Part shown: positions 19,301 to 27,609 of the stretch, one piece after another
Position numbering within the stretch: position 1 is the stretch's first letter
Layout of the letters: the number at the start of each line of letters is the position of its first letter
NCBI RefSeq assembly: GCF_900009265.2
Contig: NZ_LR735021.1
Coordinates: 188,436-252,435, forward strand
Direction: 5' to 3'
Source: Planktothrix paucivesiculata PCC 9631
GTDB lineage: Bacteria > Cyanobacteriota > Cyanobacteriia > Cyanobacteriales > Microcoleaceae
Length of the DNA stretch: 64,000 nucleotides
Notes under the pieces: generated by a model
What the model was told of the DNA's origin: nothing
Seen by the model: the letters and a program-made list of their open reading frames with translations, nothing else
Databases searched by the model: none
Program-made: the position numbers and the translations under genes

Positions 19301-21368
19301 CAACAGTTTCTTAGGTTCGCGCTTAGTTCATCACGGCGAGGAACTCGCTCGATTTTTGAGCGAAGGATTGAATGCTGCCACAATTTCTCAACGTTTGCAA
19401 GCTTTAGCAGCACAGATTTATCATCAATATAGTGAGTCGAAAGAAGATCCCATTACTGCAACTCGTTGGGCTTATCTACTCATTGGTGAACTTGCAACCA
19501 AAGGGATTTTGTTAGCTGCGGCTGAGTGGGCATATACACGCGCTGAATCACCACATCTACATCAAACTGTTACTTGGGCACAACTACAATTTGAGCAAGC
19601 AATTGCGAACACGCTTTCTCAATTTGAAAATCATGCTCTTTTTTGGCAAGCAAACAATATTGTGGAAAGAGTTAACAGCTACGTTAATAATATAGGCGAG
19701 CTAGAACAAAATTTAGCAGGTGAAGATCGTGAATTAGATAATTTTCTGCGTAAAAATATCAATAAAAATCTTGATAATGATCCTATAGAATCTAAGGCAT
19801 TAATTAAATTTGAGCAAATTAAACAGGAGAACAAAGTTTTAGATAGCCCAGATGTTACAGAAACACAATTAAGCAATAATTATCAATCTATTCAAGATTG
19901 GATTGCTAATTGGTTAGCTGGCAAATTAAAAATTACTGTAGAAAAAATTAATATCAACCAATCATTTTCAGACTATGGCTTAGATTCAGTAACAGCTATA
20001 GAACTATTACACGAGCTCAACCAGTGGTTAGCAAGCGCTTTAGAATTAGAAACATATCTAATTTGGCAATTTCCAACTATTGCTCAGTTAGCTAATTACA
20101 TAGCTGATCAATTAGAAAAAATTTCTTCCCCTAATACAGTGCAATTTAGTTTACTACCAGATGAGGCTATCGATCTCAATTCTGAAGCAATTTTAGAGTC
20201 AGAAATCACTCCTATATCTAACAAATCTTCTATTATATCTCAATCATCAACCATCTTTTTAACGGGAGCAACTGGATTTTTAGGTGCTTTCTTATTAGCA
20301 GAATTATTACACAAAACATCTGCTAAGATTTATTGCTTAGTCCGAGCAGTAGATGAAGATAAAGCTTTAATGAGAATCCAAAATAACTTAGATTATTACT
20401 CACTTTGGCAGTCAAAATTTAGTAATAGAATAATCCCTGTATTGGGTGATATAGATCGTCCACAATTAGGTATTAGTAATGAATATTTTGCCAAACTAGC
20501 GACAGAAATAGATCTGATTTATCACAATGCGGCTGTGGTTAATTGGGTATTTCCTTACTCTAGCCTAAAGTCAAGTAATGTATTGGGAACTCAAGAAGTT
20601 TTAAGATTAGCGACTCAAAGCAAAATTAAACCAGTACACTATATCTCAACAACAGCAGTATTTGAATCTCCATCCTATGCGGGAAAAGTAGTTTGTGAAC
20701 AAGACCCTTTGATGTTTAGTGAAGGGATTTATTTAGGCTATTCGCAAAGTAAATGGGTAGCAGAAAAATTAATAGCGATCGCACGAGATCGAGGTTTACC
20801 TGTTTCCATTTACAGACCTCCGTTAATTTCTGGACATAGCAGAACAGGAGAATGGAATATTGATGATTTTACCTGTTTGATGATTCGAGGTTGCGTGCAG
20901 ATGAAAGCTATGCCAAAATTAGATTATCTGATGGATCTCGCGCCAGTTGATTTTGTAAGTCGTTCTATCGTTTATTTATCACAACAGCCTGAATCTTTAA
21001 ATCAGGTATTTCATTTGAATAATCCCTATCCTCTTCATTGGAATAAGTTTATCGAGTGGATACTTGAATATGGTTATCCAATTGATCAAATTCCTTATCA
21101 AGACTGGCTCAATCGCCTCAAAGAAGAATCAAGTTCTACAAACAATCCTTTATCACCGCTATTAAGTTTTTTCCTCAAACAATGGTCTGACACACAACTA
21201 ACTATACCTCAAATGTATCAGCAAAAATCTAAACCGAGAATTGACTGTCAACAAACTATCTTAGCCCTGGCTAATAGTGGAATTACTTGTCCTCGATTAG
21301 ACGATCAATTGCTGCATACTTACTTTGAATATCTATTAAAAAAAGGAGGACTAAATCCACCAATTTAA
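16356..21368 (+). CDS. FAAL-acyl-CoA dehydrogenase-ACP-thioester reductase megaenzyme
   Basis: This 1670-residue enzyme joins four domains. (1) Fatty-acyl-AMP ligase, about 1-590, with AMP-binding loop YTSGSTGTPKG (165-175) and RTGDLG. (2) Acyl-CoA dehydrogenase, about 620-1010, with the FAD motif AAFALTESGAGS, LGGRGYI, and the catalytic Glu of RIFEGPTETL (near 975), VLCAD-like. (3) Acyl carrier domain, phosphopantetheine Ser1211 in DYGLDSVTA. (4) C-terminal NAD(P)H thioester reductase, with TGATGFLG (1303-1310) and catalytic Tyr1462/Lys1466 in YSQSK. It should load a free fatty acid, desaturate it at C2-C3, and release it as an aldehyde or alcohol. It is the first gene of the putative ether-lipid operon. 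Domain identities are firm; the product is inferred. Confidence 0.9.
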   Translation: MKITNFIDIIQLRALIEPDKTSFIFLQDGEREATKLTYKELEQQVKAIASQLQKIANPGDRALLLYPPGLDFITAFLACLYTGVIAVPAYPPRRNQHQSRLEAIIADAQPLVVLTTTDLLANISNQISQNQQFSNLQCIATNNLLSSENFTPYQATSDTLAFLQYTSGSTGTPKGVMVTHGNLLHNSKLIQTCFQNTPDSLGVSWLPPYHDMGLIGGVLQPLYVGGSMILMSPLAFIQKPWRWLQAISRYKGTTSGGPNFAYELCIKKITPDQKAQLDLSSWEVAFNGAEPIRAETLEQFTAAFKSCGFRREAFYPCYGMAEATLLVSGGLKTSPPIVSQLDDITGQNQGVPNANISVNVHKIVSSGQTGVDQKITIVDPKLLTPCSEEQVGEIWVSGPSVAKGYWQKLEETDKTFNAYLGDEGPFLRTGDLGILHNGELYVTGRLKDLIIIRGKNYYPQDIELTVEESHQSINKPNACAVFASEINGEESIVIVAELERGYRGSNTNLSVENLEQETPLASSKVELEAVFSSIRQAVAREHDLQVYAILLVKVGSIPKTSSGKIKRHACRDRFLAGTLKILGDSYLQCTQKPAILNNSNEIDNYQLKLDQADLDPTKADSDLLIQWLRSYAQERINSFIIDERRCIPPYIVLDFGNQGLLGMQVPKQYGGIALSNVSTMRILEQLGAIDSTLALFTGLNNVLGIRPILNYATNEVRDRILPILATGRELAAFALTESGAGSNPQAISAQAIPTNHGGWQLYGTKIWSGAAAWAGVINVFVQNVDQKGKPKGISAFVVRQGSKNLRQGPEALTMGMRGMIQNTIYLEGVPVEPEHLLGQPGMGMEVAQDAMMYGRLSIAAACVGGMKRCAQLMVRYAERRSISTGRLLDNPVTLKRLTDLTAATAAVESLVYRIATLLDLGYPVPVEAYTACKTSAPEFFWQAADHLVQLLGGRGYIETNIAPQILRDARILRIFEGPTETLNSFLGSRLVHHGEELARFLSEGLNAATISQRLQALAAQIYHQYSESKEDPITATRWAYLLIGELATKGILLAAAEWAYTRAESPHLHQTVTWAQLQFEQAIANTLSQFENHALFWQANNIVERVNSYVNNIGELEQNLAGEDRELDNFLRKNINKNLDNDPIESKALIKFEQIKQENKVLDSPDVTETQLSNNYQSIQDWIANWLAGKLKITVEKININQSFSDYGLDSVTAIELLHELNQWLASALELETYLIWQFPTIAQLANYIADQLEKISSPNTVQFSLLPDEAIDLNSEAILESEITPISNKSSIISQSSTIFLTGATGFLGAFLLAELLHKTSAKIYCLVRAVDEDKALMRIQNNLDYYSLWQSKFSNRIIPVLGDIDRPQLGISNEYFAKLATEIDLIYHNAAVVNWVFPYSSLKSSNVLGTQEVLRLATQSKIKPVHYISTTAVFESPSYAGKVVCEQDPLMFSEGIYLGYSQSKWVAEKLIAIARDRGLPVSIYRPPLISGHSRTGEWNIDDFTCLMIRGCVQMKAMPKLDYLMDLAPVDFVSRSIVYLSQQPESLNQVFHLNNPYPLHWNKFIEWILEYGYPIDQIPYQDWLNRLKEESSSTNNPLSPLLSFFLKQWSDTQLTIPQMYQQKSKPRIDCQQTILALANSGITCPRLDDQLLHTYFEYLLKKGGLNPPI

Positions 21369-21389
21369 TTGCTAGAGATAAATTAATTA

Positions 21390-22142
21390 ATGCACAAAAA
21401 AGAGATAGCTTTAATCACCAATGACTCATCTAAATTAATGAAAAACCCCCAACTTCCAAATTGTCTTGTTAATCCAGTCCAAAATATTATTTGGATTGGT
21501 GGTAGAGCAATTTACCAACATTGGTTTAAACTAAAATGTCAAGGAATAGATAATATTCCCCAAGAGCAAGCATATATAATTGCGGCTAATCACGTTAGCC
21601 ATCTTGATGGCCCAGCACTGATAGCAGCCCAAGGTAAACATTTTAAAAATGTTTATAGCCTAGCAGCAAAAGATTACTTTTTTCAAGAACCGTTTAAAGC
21701 TTGGGTGTACAAGAATTTCTTTAACATGATTGCTTTTAAACGAAAAAGTAATTTTTTAAGTTCTGTGCGTTACTGCCAAAAAATTGTTGCTGAAAATAAA
21801 GTAATTGTTTTTTTTCCAGAAGGAACTCGTTCTGTAACAGGTGAACTGCAACCACTAAAACTAGGGCTAGGCTTATTAGTGGTTCACTTAAATGTTTTGG
21901 TTGTTCCTGCTTATATTTATGGGACTTATCAAGCTTTGCCTAAAGGTAGACATTTTCCTAAACGACATCCAATTTATGTAAGTTTTGGCTTACCTTTAGA
22001 CTTCAGCCATTATCAAGCTAAAAAACATCTACTTGACAATCGGCAAATTCAACGAGAAATTATTAATGATGTGTATGTAGCGATTGCTCAATTGCGTGAC
22101 AATTTATTAGGAGGTTTGAATTATGAAAACTTGGGGACATAA
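21390..22142 (+). CDS. PlsC-type glycerol(one)-phosphate acyltransferase
   Basis: This 250-residue membrane-associated acyltransferase has the PlsC/LPLAT motifs NHVSHLD (His68, Asp73) and FPEGTR (142-147). In this operon it could acylate dihydroxyacetone phosphate to give the acyl-DHAP needed by the next enzyme, or add the sn-2 acyl chain later. It follows the megaenzyme by 21 bp, and its end overlaps the AGPS gene by 20 bp. No Shine-Dalgarno is obvious at the ATG 21390; an internal ATG at codon 17 is an alternative start that keeps all motifs. Confidence 0.88.
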   Translation: MHKKEIALITNDSSKLMKNPQLPNCLVNPVQNIIWIGGRAIYQHWFKLKCQGIDNIPQEQAYIIAANHVSHLDGPALIAAQGKHFKNVYSLAAKDYFFQEPFKAWVYKNFFNMIAFKRKSNFLSSVRYCQKIVAENKVIVFFPEGTRSVTGELQPLKLGLGLLVVHLNVLVVPAYIYGTYQALPKGRHFPKRHPIYVSFGLPLDFSHYQAKKHLLDNRQIQREIINDVYVAIAQLRDNLLGGLNYENLGT

Positions 22143-23856
22143 ATGGGGGTTTGCCGATACCCAGTTTGTAATTAATGAGGATCGCTCTGTAACTTTGACA
22201 GGCGATCGCTACAACCTATCAGGTTATAAAATGCCTTATTTCCTTCCCTATATAGAAGAACAATTAGGTATTGAAATTAATCCCTATGACCAACAACAAG
22301 AAATCACAGAAAAGTCGATCAACCCTCCAACCATTAACAAAGATTTTTGTCAAGCCTTGGCAAATATATTTCCTAGCAATCAATATACTTTTGAAGATCG
22401 AGAACGCCTGTTTCACAGTCATGGACAAAGTGCTTTTAAAGAAATTTACAAAGTTCTTTATTCTAAATTAGACCGAACTGTAGATATGGTATTTTACTGC
22501 CAATCAGAGTTAGATGCAAAAACAATTATCAATCTTGCCATAGAACATAATATTTGTCTTGTTCCTTTTGGAGGCGGAACTAATGTTAGCTGTGCTTTAA
22601 AATTACCAGAAAACGAAAAAAGAATGTTAGTTTCTGTAGATATGCGACGAATGGATAAAATTGAGTGGATCGATCAAGAAAATCTCCGCGCTTGTGTTCA
22701 AGCAGGAATTACAGGTCAACAGCTTGAGGAACAGTTAAGAAATGATGGTTTTATTTGCGGTCACGAACCTGATAGCTTAGAGTTTTCGACTTTAGGCGGT
22801 TGGATTTCTACAAATGCCAGTGGAATGAAGAAAAATCGCTATGGTAATATTGAGCAAATTGTAGAAAATATTACTCTAATTACTCCCAAAGGCACAATTG
22901 AACAAATACAACCAACCCCCCGCTCTTCCATGGGAATACAGATTCAAAATCTCTTATTCGGGAGCGAAGGAAACTTAGGATTAATTACCAAAGCCGTGAT
23001 TAAAATTAATCCTGTTCCCGAAGTAAAAAAATATGGTTCTCTCGTTTTTCCTAACTTCGAGTTAGGAGTAAAATTTTTATATAACTTAGCTCATAATGGA
23101 TTTGTACCAGCTAGCATTCGCTTAGTTGATAATAACCAATTTCGCTTCAGTCAAGCACTTAAACCAAAGTCAACTAATATTAAAACATGGATTGATAAAC
23201 TCAAAAAAATCTATGTATTAAATCTGCGTGGCTTTAATCCTAACCAAATGGTAGCAGCAACTATTGTGATGGAAGGCTCTGTTCAAGAAGTTGCCTATCA
23301 ACAAGCTAATATATATGCCTTAGCCAAAAAATATCAAGGTTTGGTATCGGGGGCAGAAAATGGAAATCGGGGCTATATGCTAACTTATGCTATTGCCTAT
23401 ATGCGCGACTTCTTATTAAAGTTTTATATTATGGGTGAAACATTTGAAACCTCTGTTTCTTGGAGCCAAATTCATCAACTTTGTCAGGCTGTTGACCAGA
23501 CATTGAAAGAACAACATCAGAAATTTAATTTACCTGGAAAGCCTTATCTGTCTTACCGGATTAGTCAAATTTACCATACAGGGGTTTGTTTATATTTTAT
23601 GTTTGGCTTTTACAGTAAAGGAGTGGAATACCCAGAAGTAGTTTCTACTCAAATCGAGCATTCTTTGAGACAAGCAATCATGGCAAATGGTGGGTCTATT
23701 TCTCATCATCATGGTGTTGGCAAAAGTCGCCAAGAATTTATTAAAAATACTCTGTCATCTGATAGCATTGAATTAATTAAAGAGATTAAACAAGCTAACG
23801 ATCCGCAAAACATTTTTGGAATCGGCAATTTTTCGAGAGATAGTAAAACTATATGA
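22123..23856 (+). CDS. alkylglycerone-phosphate synthase (AGPS/ADPS), ether-lipid enzyme
   Basis: This 577-residue FAD-dependent enzyme follows eukaryotic alkyl-DHAP synthase along its whole length. It has N-terminal MKTWGHKWGFAD; VPFGGGTNVS (147-156); GHEPDSLEFSTLGGWIST (from 213); SGMKKNRYGN; GSEGNLGLITKAVIKI; PASIRLVDNNQFRF; a histidine triplet SHHHGVGK (His528-530); and Tyr491 in VCLYFMF, matching the AGPS active-site Tyr and His triplet. AGPS swaps the acyl chain of acyl-DHAP for a fatty alcohol, the step that makes the ether bond. Generic FAD-linked oxidases (GlcD-type) lack these AGPS-specific blocks. It overlaps both neighbours, so it is translationally coupled. Confidence 0.9.
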   Translation: MKTWGHKWGFADTQFVINEDRSVTLTGDRYNLSGYKMPYFLPYIEEQLGIEINPYDQQQEITEKSINPPTINKDFCQALANIFPSNQYTFEDRERLFHSHGQSAFKEIYKVLYSKLDRTVDMVFYCQSELDAKTIINLAIEHNICLVPFGGGTNVSCALKLPENEKRMLVSVDMRRMDKIEWIDQENLRACVQAGITGQQLEEQLRNDGFICGHEPDSLEFSTLGGWISTNASGMKKNRYGNIEQIVENITLITPKGTIEQIQPTPRSSMGIQIQNLLFGSEGNLGLITKAVIKINPVPEVKKYGSLVFPNFELGVKFLYNLAHNGFVPASIRLVDNNQFRFSQALKPKSTNIKTWIDKLKKIYVLNLRGFNPNQMVAATIVMEGSVQEVAYQQANIYALAKKYQGLVSGAENGNRGYMLTYAIAYMRDFLLKFYIMGETFETSVSWSQIHQLCQAVDQTLKEQHQKFNLPGKPYLSYRISQIYHTGVCLYFMFGFYSKGVEYPEVVSTQIEHSLRQAIMANGGSISHHHGVGKSRQEFIKNTLSSDSIELIKEIKQANDPQNIFGIGNFSRDSKTI

Positions 23857-24662
23857 ACAAGTTTAATGGTTTAGTAGCATTAATTACTGGGGCATCTTCT
23901 GGTATTGGGGCAGAAATTGCCAAAGAACTCGCTCGTCAAGGCGCAAAGGTAGCACTTTTGGCAAGACGCATAGACCGATTAACAGCTATAGCCACAAAAA
24001 TTGACCCTAGTGGTCAAAAGGTAATAGCGATTCAGTGTGATGTAGCTATAGATGAAGAAGTTGAAAAAGCTGCCAGTTTTGCTCGAAGTAAGTTCGGCAA
24101 AATTGACATTGTTGTTGCCAATGCGGGTTGGTCTTTAAAAGGAAAAGTAGCCGACTTAAGCGTGAATGATTATCGCAAGCTATTTGCTACAAATGTGTTT
24201 GGAGTTCTTAACACAATCCACGCTACCTTAGATGACCTGAAAAAAACCCAGGGAAGATTAGTGGTGATTAGTAGCGTTAAAAGTTACATTGCCTTGAGTG
24301 GTGATTCTGCTTATAGTATGAGCAAATTTGCTTTACGGGCTTTATGCGAATCCTTATCTCAAGAATTAGCTGCTGATGGGGTATCAGTAATACACATTTG
24401 TCCTGGGTATGTGGCAACGGAAATTCGCCAAGTCGATAACGAGGGGGTTTGGCATCCAGATTGGTCAGATTCTATTCCGTCAATATTATTAATCTCTCCC
24501 ACCCAAGCCGCCAAAGAAATTGTGAAGGCGATCGCCCAAAGAAAACCGGAAAAAGCCATTGCGAACTATAGCAAAATAATTATTTTTATGAAACGCCATC
24601 TACCTGGTTTAGTCAGATGGATCATATTCAGATTCAAAATTAAAGTTTCTTATAAAATGTGA
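23853..24662 (+). CDS. short-chain dehydrogenase, probable acyl/alkyl-DHAP reductase
   Basis: This 269-residue classical SDR has the cofactor motif TGASSGIG (12-19), NAG in the fourth strand, a catalytic Ser in VVISSVKS, and Tyr154/Lys158 in YSMSK. ARR after the second strand favours NADP(H). The ATGA overlap with AGPS couples it to ether-bond formation. The natural next step is reduction of alkyl-DHAP to 1-alkyl-glycerol-3-phosphate, done in mammals by the SDR DHRS7B/PexRAP. The C-terminus (HLPGLVRWIIFRFKIK) is basic and hydrophobic, consistent with membrane contact. SDR class is certain; substrate is inferred from position. Confidence 0.88.
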   Translation: MNKFNGLVALITGASSGIGAEIAKELARQGAKVALLARRIDRLTAIATKIDPSGQKVIAIQCDVAIDEEVEKAASFARSKFGKIDIVVANAGWSLKGKVADLSVNDYRKLFATNVFGVLNTIHATLDDLKKTQGRLVVISSVKSYIALSGDSAYSMSKFALRALCESLSQELAADGVSVIHICPGYVATEIRQVDNEGVWHPDWSDSIPSILLISPTQAAKEIVKAIAQRKPEKAIANYSKIIIFMKRHLPGLVRWIIFRFKIKVSYKM

Positions 24663-24670
24663 GGATAATT

Positions 24671-25600
24671 GTGGAAATTTTCAATCCGTTAATTGTACCA
24701 ACGCTGACTCTTTTGGGGGGAGAAATTGCGATCGCGCTATCCTTTTTCACTCTATTTGCCATCATCTATCGACGGGATGCAGCTAAAATTAAACATCATG
24801 CCTTAAAATTAGCCATCTTAATTGCCATTGGGTTAATTTTAATTGGTGCCGCTGGACTGGGAAAATACGGATTGCTCCCTGTGACTTTATTATTAGCCTA
24901 TTTTGGCTGGCAGGAATTACTCAATACTGTACAAATAAAGTATGGTGCTATTCCTTTACCCATGTTGTTACAACTGTTAGGAACAGTTGGAATTGTTGGG
25001 GGTCTGTGGGAAAATCCTTTAGCAATTTTCTTCGGGGTGATTGTTGCTACTTGGGTCGGAATTGCCATCCCCATTTTTATTCTTGATAATCCCCCACCCA
25101 TGTACGGAATGTTAACGACAGCTTTTGGCATGGTTTTGATCACCCTACCCCTCGCCTGTTTACTCACACTGGTTGATTCGGCTTATCAAGAATTTAATCT
25201 TCTCATCTTACTGGTTTTAACCCATGATGGTTTTTCTCAAGGGGTTGGTCAAATCTTAGGAAAAAATCCTCTGATTCCTAAAATTAGTCCTAATAAAACA
25301 TGGGAAGGAACTATAGGAGGACTGCTATCTTGTCTACTTTTAGGTGGTTTTGCTCATTTTATCTTACCAGAATGGCAGCTTTGGCAAGTTTTATTATTAT
25401 CAGGAGCAGTTGCTTTTCTGGCACTCACGGGTGATTTGATTGCTTCTTGTCTCAAGCGAGAAGCAGGAATCAAAGATTTCAGTCAAATCTTAGCAGTAAC
25501 AGGAGGAATTTTAGATAAGTTTGATAGCCTTATATTTACAATTCCAATTTTTTATATTATCGTGAATTTTCAACATCATCTCAATTTTTTGATGAATTAA
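24671..25600 (+). CDS. CdsA-like phosphatidate cytidylyltransferase
   Basis: This multi-pass membrane enzyme (309 residues) is of the CTP_transf_1 family. The family signature is seen near the C-terminus as SCLKREAGIKDFSQILAVTG followed by GILDKFDS, with NKTWEGTIGG upstream. The usual HGG...DR is TGG...DK here, a departure from housekeeping CdsA. It would convert (alkyl,acyl)-phosphatidic acid and CTP to the CDP-lipid. I prefer the GTG at 24671 because GAGG (24661-24664) lies at ideal spacing; GTG at 24659 is possible and would overlap the SDR stop. Confidence 0.82.
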   Translation: MEIFNPLIVPTLTLLGGEIAIALSFFTLFAIIYRRDAAKIKHHALKLAILIAIGLILIGAAGLGKYGLLPVTLLLAYFGWQELLNTVQIKYGAIPLPMLLQLLGTVGIVGGLWENPLAIFFGVIVATWVGIAIPIFILDNPPPMYGMLTTAFGMVLITLPLACLLTLVDSAYQEFNLLILLVLTHDGFSQGVGQILGKNPLIPKISPNKTWEGTIGGLLSCLLLGGFAHFILPEWQLWQVLLLSGAVAFLALTGDLIASCLKREAGIKDFSQILAVTGGILDKFDSLIFTIPIFYIIVNFQHHLNFLMN

Positions 25601-25608
25601 GGAGCAAA

Positions 25609-26238
25609 ATGTTTAGTCCTATTCTGCGTCAACTTGATTTAGCTAACAGTTTAACTTTAACTGGATTAGTTTTGAGTTTTTTTTCGGTTCTGTTTACAGT
25701 CAACGGGCATTATAATCAAGCCGTAATTTGTATAATCTATGCTGGCATAATTGATTTATTCGATGGGTTTGTTGCTAAAAAAATTTCTCGTACAGAATTA
25801 CAGTCCGAAGTGGGTAAGCAATTAGATAGTATTGTAGATCTTTGTTCCTTCGGTTTAAGTCCAGCAATTTTTGCGTACTGCTTTGGATTGAACGATTTAT
25901 TATCGATCGCCATATTAATATTTTATTTAGCAGCCAATGCTTTGCGATTAGCATATTTTAACACCACAGGTTTAATAAATGAAGGAAATGAACAATATTA
26001 TACAGGCTTACCTGTTACTTACACGGCTCTGTTTATTCCTTTGGTATTTACAGCGAGATTTGTGTTGCCGGATAACATAATGAAGTTAGTTATAGAGGGT
26101 CTTTACTTACTATTAGCTTTAGCAATGTTAGGAAACTTTAAAATGCTGAAGCTGCGCGGTATTTGGTATGCCATATTTGCTTTTGGTGCAATTGGACTAA
26201 CGGCTGTATATGTTTGGGCGATTGCTCTTGGCATATAG
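25609..26238 (+). CDS. CDP-alcohol phosphatidyltransferase, PssA-like
   Basis: This 209-residue membrane protein carries the CDP-alcohol phosphotransferase motif as DGFVAKK...SEVGKQLDSIVD. The four Asp residues are present, but Lys replaces the usual Arg of DGxxAR and the loop is about three residues longer than standard. The segment SEVGKQLDSIVDLCSFG most resembles phosphatidylserine synthase (PssA). It would attach a head group, probably serine, to the CDP-lipid made by the preceding CdsA-like enzyme, 8 bp upstream. A good GGAG precedes its ATG. The exact alcohol acceptor is uncertain. Confidence 0.85.
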   Translation: MFSPILRQLDLANSLTLTGLVLSFFSVLFTVNGHYNQAVICIIYAGIIDLFDGFVAKKISRTELQSEVGKQLDSIVDLCSFGLSPAIFAYCFGLNDLLSIAILIFYLAANALRLAYFNTTGLINEGNEQYYTGLPVTYTALFIPLVFTARFVLPDNIMKLVIEGLYLLLALAMLGNFKMLKLRGIWYAIFAFGAIGLTAVYVWAIALGI

Positions 26239-26328
26239 TTATAGCATGATTAATAATAAAGAGCCTTGAAATCAGCAGAAAAAGCGCAAAACTGGCAAAA
26301 GCTATAGCAAAACTTAACCACTAGAAAA

Positions 26329-27609
26329 ATGCAGACTTTCCTTTTGATTTGGTTTGGACAGCTAATCTCTCTAATTGGTTCTGGGTTGACTCGCTTTGCA
26401 TTGGGAGTGTGGCTGTATCAGACTACTGGCTCATCAGTACAATTTTCGCTGATGTATGTATTTGCTGAATTACCTTATATTATCCTTGCTCCTTTTGGAG
26501 GCGCAATTGCTGATCGATGGAATCGACGTTTGCTGATCATTTTAAGTGATATCGTTGCCGCTCTTTGTACTCTTTCTATTGCTTTGCTGATGTGGCAAGG
26601 TGGGTTACAAATTTGGCATCTTTACCTAGCAGTTGGAGTCAGTTCTGCTTGCAAAGGATTTCAACAACCAGCTTATTATACAATCCCAACGCTCTTTGTT
26701 TCTAAAGAAGATTTTGGTCGGGCTAATGGTATGATTCAACTCGCTCAAGGAGCAGGGCAATTATTATCGCCTATCTTAGCTGGAATATTAGTCGATACAA
26801 TTAAAATATATGGAGTTATTTTTATTGATTTTATTACCTTTATTATAGCTACATCAACACTAATATTTATATCATTTCCTAATGTTGCTCATCACCGTTA
26901 TGGTAACTTTTCTCCAACTTCACTGTTAGAGAATATCGTTGAGGGTTGGTATTATATCAAGGCTCGTCGTGGTTTATTAATGCTCCTAATATTCTTTTTT
27001 ATTACTGACTTCACGATTGGGTTAGTACAAGTATTAATAACTCCAATGGTGTTAAGTTTTACCAATGCGAAAGTTCTAGGTCAAATTTTTTCTATAGGTG
27101 GAAGCGGTTGGTTATTAGGAGCTATTTTAATGAGTACCTGGAGCGGTTTTAAGCGGAAAGTTGATGCTGTCTTATGCTTTGAATTTATATTAGGCTTTTC
27201 AATTTTAGTAGCAGGTTTGCAACCTGAACCAATATTAATTAGTGCTGCCGCTTTCTGTGCTTTTTTTAGCGTTCCCGTTATTATTAGCTCTCATAATTCA
27301 ATTTGGCAGGTTAAGGTTGACCCAAAAGTTCAAGGTCGTGTTTTTGCCTTGCGGGGAGCGATCGCTTGGGCTGCTTTTCCCTTTGCTTACCTTGTGGCTG
27401 GCCCTTTAGCAGACTATGTATTTCAGCCTTTATTACTTCCAGATGGATTACTAGCAAATAGTGTTGGTCTAGTGATTGGTGTCGGCCCAGGCAGGGGTAT
27501 TGGCTTACTATTCATTTTAGTAGGAATATTTGTAATATTGGCAACAGTTGCTGCTTATAATTATCCAACTATTCGCAGGGTAGAAGATGAATTACCTGAT
27601 ATTGAATAG
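26329..27609 (+). CDS. MFS transporter, candidate exporter or flippase of the lipid cluster
   Basis: This 426-residue, 12-helix major facilitator protein has the loop motif GGAIADRWNRR after helix 2. It resembles the MFS_3 subgroup (enterobactin-exporter type) common next to cyanobacterial lipopeptide genes. It follows the PssA-like gene by 90 bp on the same strand and ends the cluster, so it may export or flip the product. It could also be an independent drug exporter. Codon use and AT content match the preceding genes. Confidence 0.8.
   Translation: MQTFLLIWFGQLISLIGSGLTRFALGVWLYQTTGSSVQFSLMYVFAELPYIILAPFGGAIADRWNRRLLIILSDIVAALCTLSIALLMWQGGLQIWHLYLAVGVSSACKGFQQPAYYTIPTLFVSKEDFGRANGMIQLAQGAGQLLSPILAGILVDTIKIYGVIFIDFITFIIATSTLIFISFPNVAHHRYGNFSPTSLLENIVEGWYYIKARRGLLMLLIFFFITDFTIGLVQVLITPMVLSFTNAKVLGQIFSIGGSGWLLGAILMSTWSGFKRKVDAVLCFEFILGFSILVAGLQPEPILISAAAFCAFFSVPVIISSHNSIWQVKVDPKVQGRVFALRGAIAWAAFPFAYLVAGPLADYVFQPLLLPDGLLANSVGLVIGVGPGRGIGLLFILVGIFVILATVAAYNYPTIRRVEDELPDIE

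Noticed and set aside
26329-27609. Calling the MFS protein a proven lipid flippase
   Set aside because: Only its position supports this; the sequence shows generic MFS features.
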